A stretch of DNA of 64,000 bases, taken from Rhizobium sp. TH2 (GTDB lineage: Bacteria; Pseudomonadota; Alphaproteobacteria; Rhizobiales; Rhizobiaceae). This document shows positions 8,763 through 16,372 of this stretch, one piece after another. The notes beneath the pieces are model-generated. The model had not been told where the DNA came from, did no database searches, and was given only the letters and a program-made list of their open reading frames with translations. The first letter of the stretch is position 1, and each line of letters opens with the position of its first letter. The translations under genes were made by a program, and so were the position numbers. The stretch spans positions 5,238,501-5,302,500 of the forward strand of contig NZ_CP062231.1 of NCBI RefSeq assembly GCF_024707525.1. The letters are read 5' to 3'.

Positions 8763-9644
8763 TCAGCCGGGAACGGATTGCAGGAGCGTTTGACGCGCGG
8801 AATTCAGATGCAGTCGACACGCCGCCTCGATTCGATCAGGATCGCGCGACCTCAGCGCCGCGATATAATCGAGATGCTCGATCATCGCGCGCTCGTTGCG
8901 GGCACGGGCAAACGCCTTGTTCCACTGGTAGTGATAGTGGAAGATGAAGGCGATCACGTCGTAGAAATCCACCACGAATCGGTTGCCGGATGCCCGGTGC
9001 ACCAGCAGATGGAATTTCTCGTCGAGCGCCGAGAAATCCTTGTAGCGCGCATCGATGTCGGCGAGCAGCACATGGTGCTCGGCCTCGATCTCGTCGAGAT
9101 CGGCCCAGGCGGGATGATCGTCGGAGAGATGCGCGAAGGACGCCGCCGACCTCAGTTCGAACATCTCGCGCACTTCGGTCAGTTCGAGCGCGAAATCAAT
9201 GGTGAAACCCTTGAGGATCCAGTGGCTGTTCGGTCGCTTCTCGATCAGCCCGAAGCGCGAGAAGCGGATCAGGAATTCCCTGACGCTGGTCGTGCCGGTG
9301 CCGATCTCGCGGGCCAGTTCCGCCTCGTTGATCTGGGTGCCGGGTTCGGCGTCGCCGGTCAGAATCCGCTTCATGAAGCTCTTCTCGATCACGTCGTTCA
9401 GCGAATTGGTTTCCTCGTCGGGAAAGAAATCCTGGACTTCCGGTCCGCGCAGCACAGTCTTGACGCGCTTGTCCCAGTTGATCAGCCGCGCCTCGTGCAT
9501 CCGCGACAGGATTGCGCGCACGGTGGTGCGGCTGATGCCCAGCCGCTCGCCGAGCTCCGGTTCCGAGGGCAGGTTGTCATTGGTACTCAGCTCCGCCAGA
9601 CAGCGGTTATAAGCTTCCTTGAAGACGGTATTCTGCCGTGCCAT
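8763..9644 (-). CDS. GntR-family regulator with two tandem winged helices and an FCD domain
   Basis: The 293-residue protein starts with a GntR-type winged helix (residues about 20-68, LPSEPELGERLGISRTTVRAIL), then has a second winged-helix-like segment (about 82-145, INEAELAREIGTGTTSVREFL), then an FCD ligand-binding domain (about 150-285) with the Asp/His pattern DEKFHLLVH and CRLHLNSAR. FadR/UxuR-type regulators normally have one HTH, so the doubled architecture is unusual. It precedes and is probably co-transcribed with the dehydrogenase, which suggests control of hexuronate or polyol use. ATG 9644 is preferred over an upstream alternative at 9677. A 20-bp imperfect palindrome at 9700-9719 may be its operator. 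Confidence 0.85.
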   Translation of the reverse strand: MARQNTVFKEAYNRCLAELSTNDNLPSEPELGERLGISRTTVRAILSRMHEARLINWDKRVKTVLRGPEVQDFFPDEETNSLNDVIEKSFMKRILTGDAEPGTQINEAELAREIGTGTTSVREFLIRFSRFGLIEKRPNSHWILKGFTIDFALELTEVREMFELRSAASFAHLSDDHPAWADLDEIEAEHHVLLADIDARYKDFSALDEKFHLLVHRASGNRFVVDFYDVIAFIFHYHYQWNKAFARARNERAMIEHLDYIAALRSRDPDRIEAACRLHLNSARQTLLQSVPG

Positions 9645-9699
9645 GCCGGGAGTCCCAATGTTACATCTCCATGACAATATTACCCATTGGCGGCCATCT

Positions 9700-9719
9700 G
9701 TCTATTGTCGATAAAAGAC
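9700..9719. promoter_or_regulatory. Imperfect palindrome upstream of gntR (possible operator)
   Basis: The 20 bases GTCTATTGTCGATAAAAGAC match their reverse complement at 16 of 20 positions, centred on TCGA. The site lies 56 bases upstream of the gntR start codon and just before the alcohol dehydrogenase remnant. Autoregulation by the GntR protein is an inference from position only. Confidence 0.3.
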
Positions 9720-9720
9720 A

Positions 9721-9945
9721 AAAATCAAAGCCGAACCCGAATTCCATAAGCGCGAAATGTCCGTTATCGGCAGCCGCAATGCGCTGAAGGCCGATTTCCT
9801 GCACGTCGCGGCCTCGATCGCATCAGGTGCCGTGGACATGTCCAAGCTTATCACGCACCAGACCAGCCTTGCCGGATCGATCACCGATCTGCCGCGCTGG
9901 GCGCACCAGAAGGAAGGTCTGATCAAGGCCGGGATTTCGATTTGA
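9721..9945 (+). pseudogene. 3' remnant of a zinc-binding alcohol dehydrogenase gene
   Basis: From about 9733 to TGA 9943-9945 the frame reads EPEFHKREMSVIGSRNALKADF, then SLAGSITDLPRWAHQKEGLIKAGISI. This is the C-terminal end of medium-chain zinc dehydrogenases (the R/KEM-x-x-GSRNA and final K-A-x-I strand) of the L-gulonate, L-galactonate or threonine dehydrogenase type. An in-frame TAA at 9712 and the missing nucleotide-binding and zinc-binding domains show that roughly 80 percent of the gene is gone. It sits divergently from the gntR-dehydrogenase pair, so it probably belonged to the same sugar-acid locus. A tiny independent protein is possible but less likely. Confidence 0.72.
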
Positions 9946-10128
9946 AGTGGATAAGCCTGGCACAGGCAACAATGGTTACTACATTTAGTCATACGAATTG
10001 ATAGGTTGATCCGAATCGGAACAATCGGCTTTGTTGTTGATTAGGGGAAACCTGTTAGGTTCTTCGCGGTTGCAATAAGCACAAGACGGCAGACGGGAAG
10101 CCGCGGTGCGAAAAAGTAAGGCGTGTGA

Positions 10129-11424
10129 ATGTTTTATCAGCTTTATGAACTAAACCATGCCGCGATGGCGCCATGGCGCGCTGCAGCAGAATCAATGCGA
10201 GTTGCCTATCGCAACCCCTTCAATCCCATGGCCTATACCAAGCTCGGCCGCGCATTCGCCGCGGGCTTCGAAGTCTTCGAGCGCGCCACGCGGCGCTACG
10301 GCAAGCCGGCTTTCGGCCTCGATACCACCGATATCGGCGGCAAGCAGGTGTCGGTCCACGAGAACGTGGTCTGGTCGAAACCCTTCTGCGATCTCCTCCA
10401 TTTCGAGCGCTGTCTGCCTTCGGGCCATAAGAAGGATCCGAAGATCCTCATCGTGGCGCCGATGTCCGGCCACTACGCCACGCTGCTGCGCGGCACGGTG
10501 GAAACCCTGTTGCCCGACGCCGAGATCTACATCACCGACTGGAAGGACGCGCGCATGGTGCCGCTGTCCGAAGGCCGCTTCGATCTCGACGATTACATCG
10601 ATTACGTCATCGAAATGATCCATCACCTCGGCGAAGACACCCATGTGATCGCCGTCTGCCAGCCCTCGGTTCCGGTCCTCGCCGCCGTTGCGCGCATGGA
10701 GGAAGAAGGCGATCCGCTTTCGCCGTCATCCATGACGCTGATGGGCGGCCCGATCGATACCCGCATCAATCCGACGGCCGTCAACCAGCTCGCCCAGGCC
10801 CGCCCTCTTTCCTGGTTCGAGGAGAACGTCATTATGCAGGTGCCGTGGCCACAGCCGGGCTTCATGCGTCCGGTCTATCCCGGCTTCCTGCAGCTCTCGG
10901 GCTTCATGTCGATGAATCTCGACCGCCACATGATCGCCCATAAGGAGTTCTTCGGCCATCTGGTGAAGAATGACGGCGAGCCGGCCGAGAAGCACCGCGA
11001 CTTCTATGACGAATATCTCGCTGTCATGGACCTGACCGCCGAATTCTATCTGCAGACGGTCAAGACCGTGTTCATCGAACATTCGCTCCCCAAGGGCGAA
11101 ATGACCCATCGTGGCAAGCTGGTCGATCCCTCGAAGATCAGGACGACCGCCCTGCTGACGGTGGAAGGCGAAAACGACGACATTTCAGGCCTTGGCCAGA
11201 CCAGGGCGGCGCAGACGCTCTGCTCGAGCCTCACCGATGACATGCGTATGCACTACATGCAGCCGGACGTCGGCCATTACGGCGTGTTCAACGGCTCGCG
11301 CTTCCGCAAGGAAATCGCGCCGCGCATCCTGAAATTCATGAACGACCATGGCAAGGCGGCGGCGAAGCCCGCCATGCGGGTCATCGAGGGCGGCAGGCGC
11401 CGCATGGCCGCTTCCGGAAAGTAA
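10129..11424 (+). CDS. phaZ: Intracellular poly(3-hydroxybutyrate) depolymerase
   Basis: The 431-residue protein mobilises intracellular PHB granules to 3-hydroxybutyrate. It is an alpha/beta hydrolase of the PhaZ-a family: the nucleophile elbow is AVCQPSVP with Cys177 instead of Ser, as in Ralstonia PhaZa1. The N-terminal MFYQLYELNHAAMAPWRAAA and the C-terminal half, with GENDDISGLGQTRAAQ and the HYGVFNGSRFR histidine region, are typical. ATG 10129 follows an AAGG site. A strong terminator lies 31 bases downstream, so the gene is monocistronic. PHB storage is a hallmark of rhizobia. Confidence 0.95.
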   Translation: MFYQLYELNHAAMAPWRAAAESMRVAYRNPFNPMAYTKLGRAFAAGFEVFERATRRYGKPAFGLDTTDIGGKQVSVHENVVWSKPFCDLLHFERCLPSGHKKDPKILIVAPMSGHYATLLRGTVETLLPDAEIYITDWKDARMVPLSEGRFDLDDYIDYVIEMIHHLGEDTHVIAVCQPSVPVLAAVARMEEEGDPLSPSSMTLMGGPIDTRINPTAVNQLAQARPLSWFEENVIMQVPWPQPGFMRPVYPGFLQLSGFMSMNLDRHMIAHKEFFGHLVKNDGEPAEKHRDFYDEYLAVMDLTAEFYLQTVKTVFIEHSLPKGEMTHRGKLVDPSKIRTTALLTVEGENDDISGLGQTRAAQTLCSSLTDDMRMHYMQPDVGHYGVFNGSRFRKEIAPRILKFMNDHGKAAAKPAMRVIEGGRRRMAASGK

Positions 11425-11454
11425 GTAACGCCCTGATATTGTTAAGTATTGTAA

Positions 11455-11495
11455 AGCGGGCCGGAGCAGGAAATTGCTCCGGCCCGCTGCTTTTT
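11455..11495 (+). terminator. Rho-independent terminator of phaZ
   Basis: A 14-bp perfect stem (11455-11468 with 11475-11488, AGCGGGCCGGAGCA / TGCTCCGGCCCGCT) with a 6-base loop is followed by TTTTT at 11491-11495. Confidence 0.93.
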
Positions 11496-11631
11496 GTGCT
11501 GAAATATTGCTTGATTATCAAGCACCTGTCCGATTCCGGTTCGCGATGTTCTTGAAGGCGGCAAAATCCTTCCCACATCGATTGTACCGGTTCACGCTTT
11601 TGTGAGCCGTCTACCGCAAGGAACTGGAAAG

Positions 11632-12078
11632 ATGTACCGCACTGCACCACTCATACGGCCCGATTGGACGCCGGCCACCATCGCGCTGATGGTCCTGGGT
11701 TTCATCGTCTTCTGGCCGCTTGGCCTGGCAATGCTCGCCTATATCCTCTTCGGTGACCGGCTGCATGCCTTCAAACGAGAGGCGAATGAAAAGATGGATG
11801 GATTCTATCGCAACTGCAGGCAAGCCGGCGGCTGGCACGGCCGCAGCCGTCACCATCGCCCCGACACAGGCAATGTTGCCTTCGACGATTGGCGCAAGGC
11901 CGAACTCGAACGCATCGAGGAAGAACGCCGCAAGCTCGACGAAATGCGCGCAGAGTTCGACAATTACCTCCGCGAACTGCGCCGCGCCAAGGACCAGGAA
12001 GAGTTCGACCGCTTCATGCGCGATCGCAACAACCGTCCCCCGGCCAACACCGACAACCACGAAGGCTTCTCCGGCTGA
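11632..12078 (+). CDS. DUF2852 membrane-anchored coiled-coil protein
   Basis: A 148-residue protein with one hydrophobic segment near residues 19-40 (IALMVLGFIVFWPLGLAMLAY), preceded by PLIRPDWTP and followed by a polar region. A long charged helix (about residues 75-130, repeated E/R/K heptads such as ELERIEEERRKLDEM) should form a coiled coil. The arrangement matches DUF2852, common in rhizobia and of unknown role. ATG 11632 is preferred over GTG 11602 because AAGGA lies upstream at the right distance. A terminator hairpin (12105-12138) follows, so it is probably a single-gene unit. Confidence 0.85.
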   Translation: MYRTAPLIRPDWTPATIALMVLGFIVFWPLGLAMLAYILFGDRLHAFKREANEKMDGFYRNCRQAGGWHGRSRHHRPDTGNVAFDDWRKAELERIEEERRKLDEMRAEFDNYLRELRRAKDQEEFDRFMRDRNNRPPANTDNHEGFSG

Positions 12079-12104
12079 TTTTTCGCCGGGGAATGCCGAA
12101 CACG

Positions 12105-12138
12105 AAGCCCGCGTCCCGCCGCCAGGGACGCGGGCTTT
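12105..12138 (+). terminator. Terminator-like hairpin after DUF2852 gene
   Basis: A 13-bp GC-rich stem, AAGCCCGCGTCCC (12105-12117) paired with GGGACGCGGGCTT (12125-12137), lies 27 bases after the stop. Only three Ts follow, so termination may be weak. Confidence 0.7.
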
Positions 12139-12163
12139 GCGATTGAGGACGCGTTTGCCGCCT

Positions 12164-12293
12164 TGCTCCCCTTCTCCCCTTGGGGAGAAGGTGGTCCGAA
12201 GGACCGGGGGTTGCGCGAAGCGCCCAATGCTATCGGGGGAACCCCTCATCGCCTCGCATTCGCTCGGCACTTCTCCCCAAGGGGAGAAGAGGA
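12164..12293. repeat. Mosaic palindromic repeat, copy 1
   Basis: Two palindromes, CTTCTCCCCTTGGGGAGAAG at 12171-12190 and its complement form at 12270-12289, bracket a segment containing GGTCCGAAGGACC and ACCCCTCATC. The element can fold as an inverted repeat with hairpins at both ends. It resembles the short intergenic mosaic repeats known in rhizobia. It lies between the convergent DUF2852 and trxA genes. Confidence 0.88.
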
Positions 12294-12340
12294 CCTAAGC
12301 GGCCGCATCGCCGAGGCAGGCTAAGCGACATTGACCTTAC

Positions 12341-12380
12341 GAAAAACAAAAACGCCGCGCATCTCACGATACACGGCGTT
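12341..12380 (-). terminator. Rho-independent terminator of trxA
   Basis: On the minus strand, AACGCCG (12374-12380) pairs with CGGCGTT (12351-12357) and is followed by TTTGTTTTTC. It lies 53 bases downstream of the trxA stop and is correctly oriented. Confidence 0.75.
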
Positions 12381-12419
12381 CCAAATTTCTATCGCTGCGA
12401 TGACCCAATGTCACCGCAT

Positions 12420-12435
12420 GGTTTCACGTGAATCA
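12420..12435. promoter_or_regulatory. parS-like site 2
   Basis: GGTTTCACGTGAATCA differs at two of 16 positions from canonical parS TGTTTCACGTGAAACA. It overlaps the trxA stop codon. Its inner 14-mer is the exact inverse of the 14-mers at 447-460 and 36631-36644. The ParB-binding role is inferred. Confidence 0.6.
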
Positions 12436-12753
12436 CGCAGCGCCGGCGATCCAGGCGGACAGGGCGGTCTTGGGGGCGGCGCCGACCTTGATGTCGGCGA
12501 CCTTGCCGCCTTTGAAGATGGCGAGCGTCGGGATCGAGCGCACGCCGAACTGGGCGGCCAATTCCGGATTGTCGTCGATGTTGAGCTTCACGACCTTCAC
12601 CTTGCCGGTCATCTCATTGGAAATTTCCTCGAGCGCAGGCGCGATCATCTTACAGGGTCCGCACCATTCGGCCCAGAAGTCCACCACGACCGGTTCGGCC
12701 GAATTCAGGACCTCGTTCTGGAAATTGTTATTGTCGACCTTCACGGTGGCCAT
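12433..12753 (-). CDS. trxA: Thioredoxin 1
   Basis: A 106-residue cytosolic thioredoxin that reduces protein disulfides. The WCGPCKM active site (Cys31, Cys34), the upstream VVVDFWAEW strand, the cis-proline in VRSIPTL and the closing GAAPK loop are all present, and the length is standard. It lies downstream of addB-addA on the same strand but has its own candidate promoter (12792-12820) and terminator. The stop codon is embedded in a parS-like sequence. Confidence 0.97.
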   Translation of the reverse strand: MATVKVDNNNFQNEVLNSAEPVVVDFWAEWCGPCKMIAPALEEISNEMTGKVKVVKLNIDDNPELAAQFGVRSIPTLAIFKGGKVADIKVGAAPKTALSAWIAGAA

Positions 12754-12791
12754 GCGTCTCTCCTTTCGCGGACGAAATTAACTTGATCCTG

Positions 12792-12820
12792 TATGTGAGC
12801 ATGCGTCGCCCGTCTTTCAA
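12792..12820 (-). promoter_or_regulatory. Candidate promoter of trxA
   Basis: On the minus strand TTGAAA (12815-12820) and CACATA (12792-12797) are 17 bases apart and about 40-65 bases upstream of the trxA ATG. The boxes resemble both the housekeeping and the RpoH (TTGAA...CACAT) patterns of alphaproteobacteria, which would make trxA heat-inducible. Consensus reading only. Confidence 0.4.
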
Positions 12821-12829
12821 TGGGGTAAA

Positions 12830-15800
12830 TCATTGAGGGGAAATAGCAAGCAGGGCTTTTTCAAGTTCAGCCGGTTCGAGAGCATAAAGATGCGGCCCTT
12901 CGGTATAGATCAGCAAGCATTCCACCGCTTTGCCGGCAAAAAGAGGCGATAAAACCTGCGCATAAAGCGCCAGCTGCGCCCTGTGGGCAAAGGGGATATC
13001 CTCGCGTGAGGCGGGTGGCACGCGGTTGGTCTTGTAGTCGAGGATGAACACCTTGTCGCCAGCCGTCCCCATGCGATCGATTCGCCCCGAGACGGCATAA
13101 TCGCGCCCCTTGATATGAATCGTGCCCATGATCGAGACTTCCGCCCGAGACCCCGCGGCAAACAGGCTCGCAAAGCGCGGATCGGCGATCATACCGAGCA
13201 CGTCATCGGCCAAAGCCTGCCGCGCCGTCTCGCTCCATTGCGGCAGAGCGCGATCGAGATAGCGCAGTGCCGCCGCTTGCCGCTCTGTCGGTTCGAAATC
13301 CGGCAGCGCCTGCAACAGGCGGTGCACGATCTTGCCCTTCACCTGTGCGCCCGTGCCGGATGGCTTTTCGACGAACAGCGCCGAGGGCACGATATTGTCG
13401 CCCTCCTCGTCGTCGATGATCGCATGCACGCCCGATGGCGCCAGGGGTCGCGGCAGGCTCGGCATCAGTGCCAGCGGCTTGAACAGCGAATCCGGCAAAC
13501 CAATCTCTTCGCCGGCTTCCGTGCGCTCCACCCGATCCGGCGCTTGCGGCACCCGATCATGATGGCGCCACTTGTAGCCCGTCCATTCGAACGTCCCGGC
13601 CCCGAACGTGGTGGGCAGGCATTTGTCCTCATTGCGCGATAGCGCCGAGGTTGCCAGCTCCGCCCAGGTGCCCGGAACCAGCCGTTTCTTGCGATAGCCG
13701 CAGAGGATCAGCCGGTCCGATGCCCGCGTCATGCCGACATAAAGCAGCCGCCGATATTCCTCCTCCGCCAGCTCGCCGAGCCTGATATCGTCGGCGGTCG
13801 AAATTCGGTTCTGGTAGTCCTTGCCCGGCACCCAAAAGGGAATCGGCGCATGGTCTTCGCCGCGCGACATCAATCGCAGCTTCGGCAGCATCGATTTGTC
13901 GAAGGCCTTCGAACCGCCATCGACCAGAAACACCACCGGGGCCTCCAGGCCTTTCGAGGCATGTACGGTCATGATCCGTACCTCGTCGCGGCCCTTGTCC
14001 TGCTCGCGCTTGATCTCGGGCGAATCCTGTTCGAGCGTGGTGACGAAGCTTGTCAGTCCCGGCATCCCGGCCTCTTCATGAGACAGTGCGAAGTTGAGGA
14101 ATTCGTCCAGCACGTCGCTGACTTCATGGCCGAAGCGCGCCAGGAATTTCTTCCGCCCGCCCTCGCGGCCCAGCAGCGTGGCATAGAAATCATGCACCCG
14201 CATCGAGCAGGCCATTTTCACCCAGCGGACCAGCTTGTCGCGCATATCCGCCCAACGGGCATCGGAGCCGGCCAATTCCCTTAGCCGGCTCCATACCGTC
14301 TGTTCGTCGCCGCGCAGCCCGCACAACATGTCGAGATCATCCTCGGCCATATCGAAGAACGGGCTCTTGACCAGCGCGGCAAGCGACAGGTCGTCCTCAT
14401 GCAGCAGCGCGAAGCGGGCCAGTGCCATCAGGTCCTGAATGGCGATGTGGCTGGAAAGCACCAGCCTGTCAGTGCCGGCAACGGGCACGGACCCACTGCG
14501 TTTCAGCTCCCGCGCCAGCGCTCCGGCAAAGGCATCGCGCTTGCGCACCAGAACGAGGACATCGCCTGCTGTAATCCGGCGCGGCCCATCCTTGGCGTCG
14601 AGCGTCTCCTTGGCCACCATGTCCTGGATCACTGCGGCCATGCGCTGAGCCAGCTGCACAATCGAGGACTTCTCCGCCGGCCGGTCGAACGGCGCCAGCC
14701 AGTCCTCGTCCTCGTCTTCGCTACCCTCCTCGGCAATGATGTCCCAAATATCCACCGTGCCCGCATGGTTCATTCGGTTGGAGACATGGATGACCGGCTC
14801 CCGATCGGCGCTCAGCCCGCGCGCATTTCCCTCGTCGGAAAACACCTGATCCACCGCCGTGAGCACATCTTCCGTCGAGCGGAACGACACCTGAAGCTGC
14901 AACGGCTCGAACCGTTTCGATCCCGAATCGGCCCGTTCCATCGCGCGCCGGCGCTCCATCGCAAAGCGCTCCGGCCGTGCGCCCTGGAACGAATAGATCG
15001 ATTGCTTCTCATCGCCGACGGTGAAGATCGTGCGGTTGATCATCCGCGCGCTGGCGCCCGAGAAGAACTCGTCGGTCAGCGATATGATGATTTCCCACTG
15101 CGAGGGGCTGGTGTCCTGCGCCTCGTCGAGCAGCAGGTGGTCGATGCCCTGGTCGAGCTTGTAATGCACCCACGGCCCGATTTCGCTCTTCTTCAGAAGA
15201 GCCTCGGTGCGGGTGATGAAGTCGTCGAAATCAAGGAAACCGCGCTCCTTCTTCAGCGCCTCGTAGCCCGAGATCAGTCGCTCGGCCAGCACCAGCGCCG
15301 CGCGCGTCGCCTCGAACATGCGGAGAATCTTGAATTCCTGCCAGATATCCGAAACGAAAGCCGCCACTGCCACCATATCGGCGCAGAGTACGGGATCGGC
15401 CTTGCGCATCGCGGTCGTGTAGAAGCCCGAATCGGCATAGGGCAGCTCGTCGGATTTCTTGAGGAACGTTGCGCGAAGCAACTGCAACCGCTTTACTGGG
15501 TCGTCCTCGCGCCGGGCCGCGCCCATCGCATAGGCCCGCTCCTGCGCATTCTTGCCGCCGGTGCCATTGGCCAGCGCAATGTAGTCCTGCATCCGCGACT
15601 CGCTCAGCCCCGGCAACGGCCAGGCCCGCGCCGCGATCGATGCGACGCTTGTCCCAAGACCGATGCCGAGCCCGTTGCGCAGCGCCACCTCGACGCCTTC
15701 ATGGCGCGCCGAATCGAAGAAGCGTTGCAGCGCGCCACGCCGGCTAACAATTTCCTGCAGCAGCCGGTCTAGACCGAACTCGTCGGCAAGCGTCAGCACA

Positions 15801-16372
15801 TCATGGAAAGCAGCTGCCAGCGCGCTGTCACGATCCGCCTGCGTCGCCGTCAGCAGCCCGCGCCGCGCCTCCGAAAGCAGGCTCGCCGCCGCCTTGTCAT
15901 CGAGCACGTTGAAGTGGCCTGCCACATTGGCTTCGAGCGGAAACTGGTGCAGCAGCGCCTCGCAGAAGGCGTGGATGGTCTGGATCTTCAAGCCGCCCGG
16001 CGTCTCCAGCGCTCGCGCGAACAACCGCCGCGCATCGGCCAGCTTGACCGCATGGGGCGCGCTGCCTTCCATACCCTCGATCTCGGTCGATAGCGCCGCA
16101 TCGTCGAGCGACGTCCAGCGCGACAGCCGCTCGAACACGCGGTTGGACATTTCACTGGCCGCAGCCTTGGTATAGGTCAGGCAGAGGATTGAGGACGGCC
16201 GCGCGCCGTCGAGCATCAGCCGGATCACCCGCTGGGTCAGAACATGCGTCTTGCCCGAACCGGCATTGGCCGACACCCAGGCCGAATGCGCGGGGTCCGA
16301 GGCCAAGTTCTGCTTGCGCCGGGTTTCGTCGAGTGCATCGGTGTCGCGAGGCTGGGAAATGGCATCATTCAT
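12830..16372 (-). CDS. addA: AddAB helicase-nuclease subunit A
   Basis: AddA is the UvrD-like helicase with a C-terminal nuclease that, with AddB, resects double-strand DNA ends for RecA loading. The 1180-residue protein has Walker A VSANAGSGKTHVLTQRV at about residue 35, DEAQDTSPSQW (Walker B), GDEKQSIYSFQGARP, the helicase motif MTVHASKGLEAPVVFLVD, and the RecB-type nuclease motif FILDYKTNR near the C-terminus. ATG 16372 (MNDAIS) is preferred because GGAG lies 8 bases upstream; ATG 16378 is too close to it. It overlaps the addB stop by 8 bases, so the two are translationally coupled. Confidence 0.97.
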   Translation of the reverse strand: MNDAISQPRDTDALDETRRKQNLASDPAHSAWVSANAGSGKTHVLTQRVIRLMLDGARPSSILCLTYTKAAASEMSNRVFERLSRWTSLDDAALSTEIEGMEGSAPHAVKLADARRLFARALETPGGLKIQTIHAFCEALLHQFPLEANVAGHFNVLDDKAAASLLSEARRGLLTATQADRDSALAAAFHDVLTLADEFGLDRLLQEIVSRRGALQRFFDSARHEGVEVALRNGLGIGLGTSVASIAARAWPLPGLSESRMQDYIALANGTGGKNAQERAYAMGAARREDDPVKRLQLLRATFLKKSDELPYADSGFYTTAMRKADPVLCADMVAVAAFVSDIWQEFKILRMFEATRAALVLAERLISGYEALKKERGFLDFDDFITRTEALLKKSEIGPWVHYKLDQGIDHLLLDEAQDTSPSQWEIIISLTDEFFSGASARMINRTIFTVGDEKQSIYSFQGARPERFAMERRRAMERADSGSKRFEPLQLQVSFRSTEDVLTAVDQVFSDEGNARGLSADREPVIHVSNRMNHAGTVDIWDIIAEEGSEDEDEDWLAPFDRPAEKSSIVQLAQRMAAVIQDMVAKETLDAKDGPRRITAGDVLVLVRKRDAFAGALARELKRSGSVPVAGTDRLVLSSHIAIQDLMALARFALLHEDDLSLAALVKSPFFDMAEDDLDMLCGLRGDEQTVWSRLRELAGSDARWADMRDKLVRWVKMACSMRVHDFYATLLGREGGRKKFLARFGHEVSDVLDEFLNFALSHEEAGMPGLTSFVTTLEQDSPEIKREQDKGRDEVRIMTVHASKGLEAPVVFLVDGGSKAFDKSMLPKLRLMSRGEDHAPIPFWVPGKDYQNRISTADDIRLGELAEEEYRRLLYVGMTRASDRLILCGYRKKRLVPGTWAELATSALSRNEDKCLPTTFGAGTFEWTGYKWRHHDRVPQAPDRVERTEAGEEIGLPDSLFKPLALMPSLPRPLAPSGVHAIIDDEEGDNIVPSALFVEKPSGTGAQVKGKIVHRLLQALPDFEPTERQAAALRYLDRALPQWSETARQALADDVLGMIADPRFASLFAAGSRAEVSIMGTIHIKGRDYAVSGRIDRMGTAGDKVFILDYKTNRVPPASREDIPFAHRAQLALYAQVLSPLFAGKAVECLLIYTEGPHLYALEPAELEKALLAISPQ

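Noticed and set aside
10192..10644. 150-codon frame antisense to phaZ
   Set aside because: Shadow frame; PhaZ on the plus strand has its nucleophile motif, ribosome site and terminator.
14399..15772. 457-codon open frame antisense to addA
   Set aside because: Composition of a shadow frame (Arg/His/Gln-rich) and no domain; AddA motifs are intact on the other strand.
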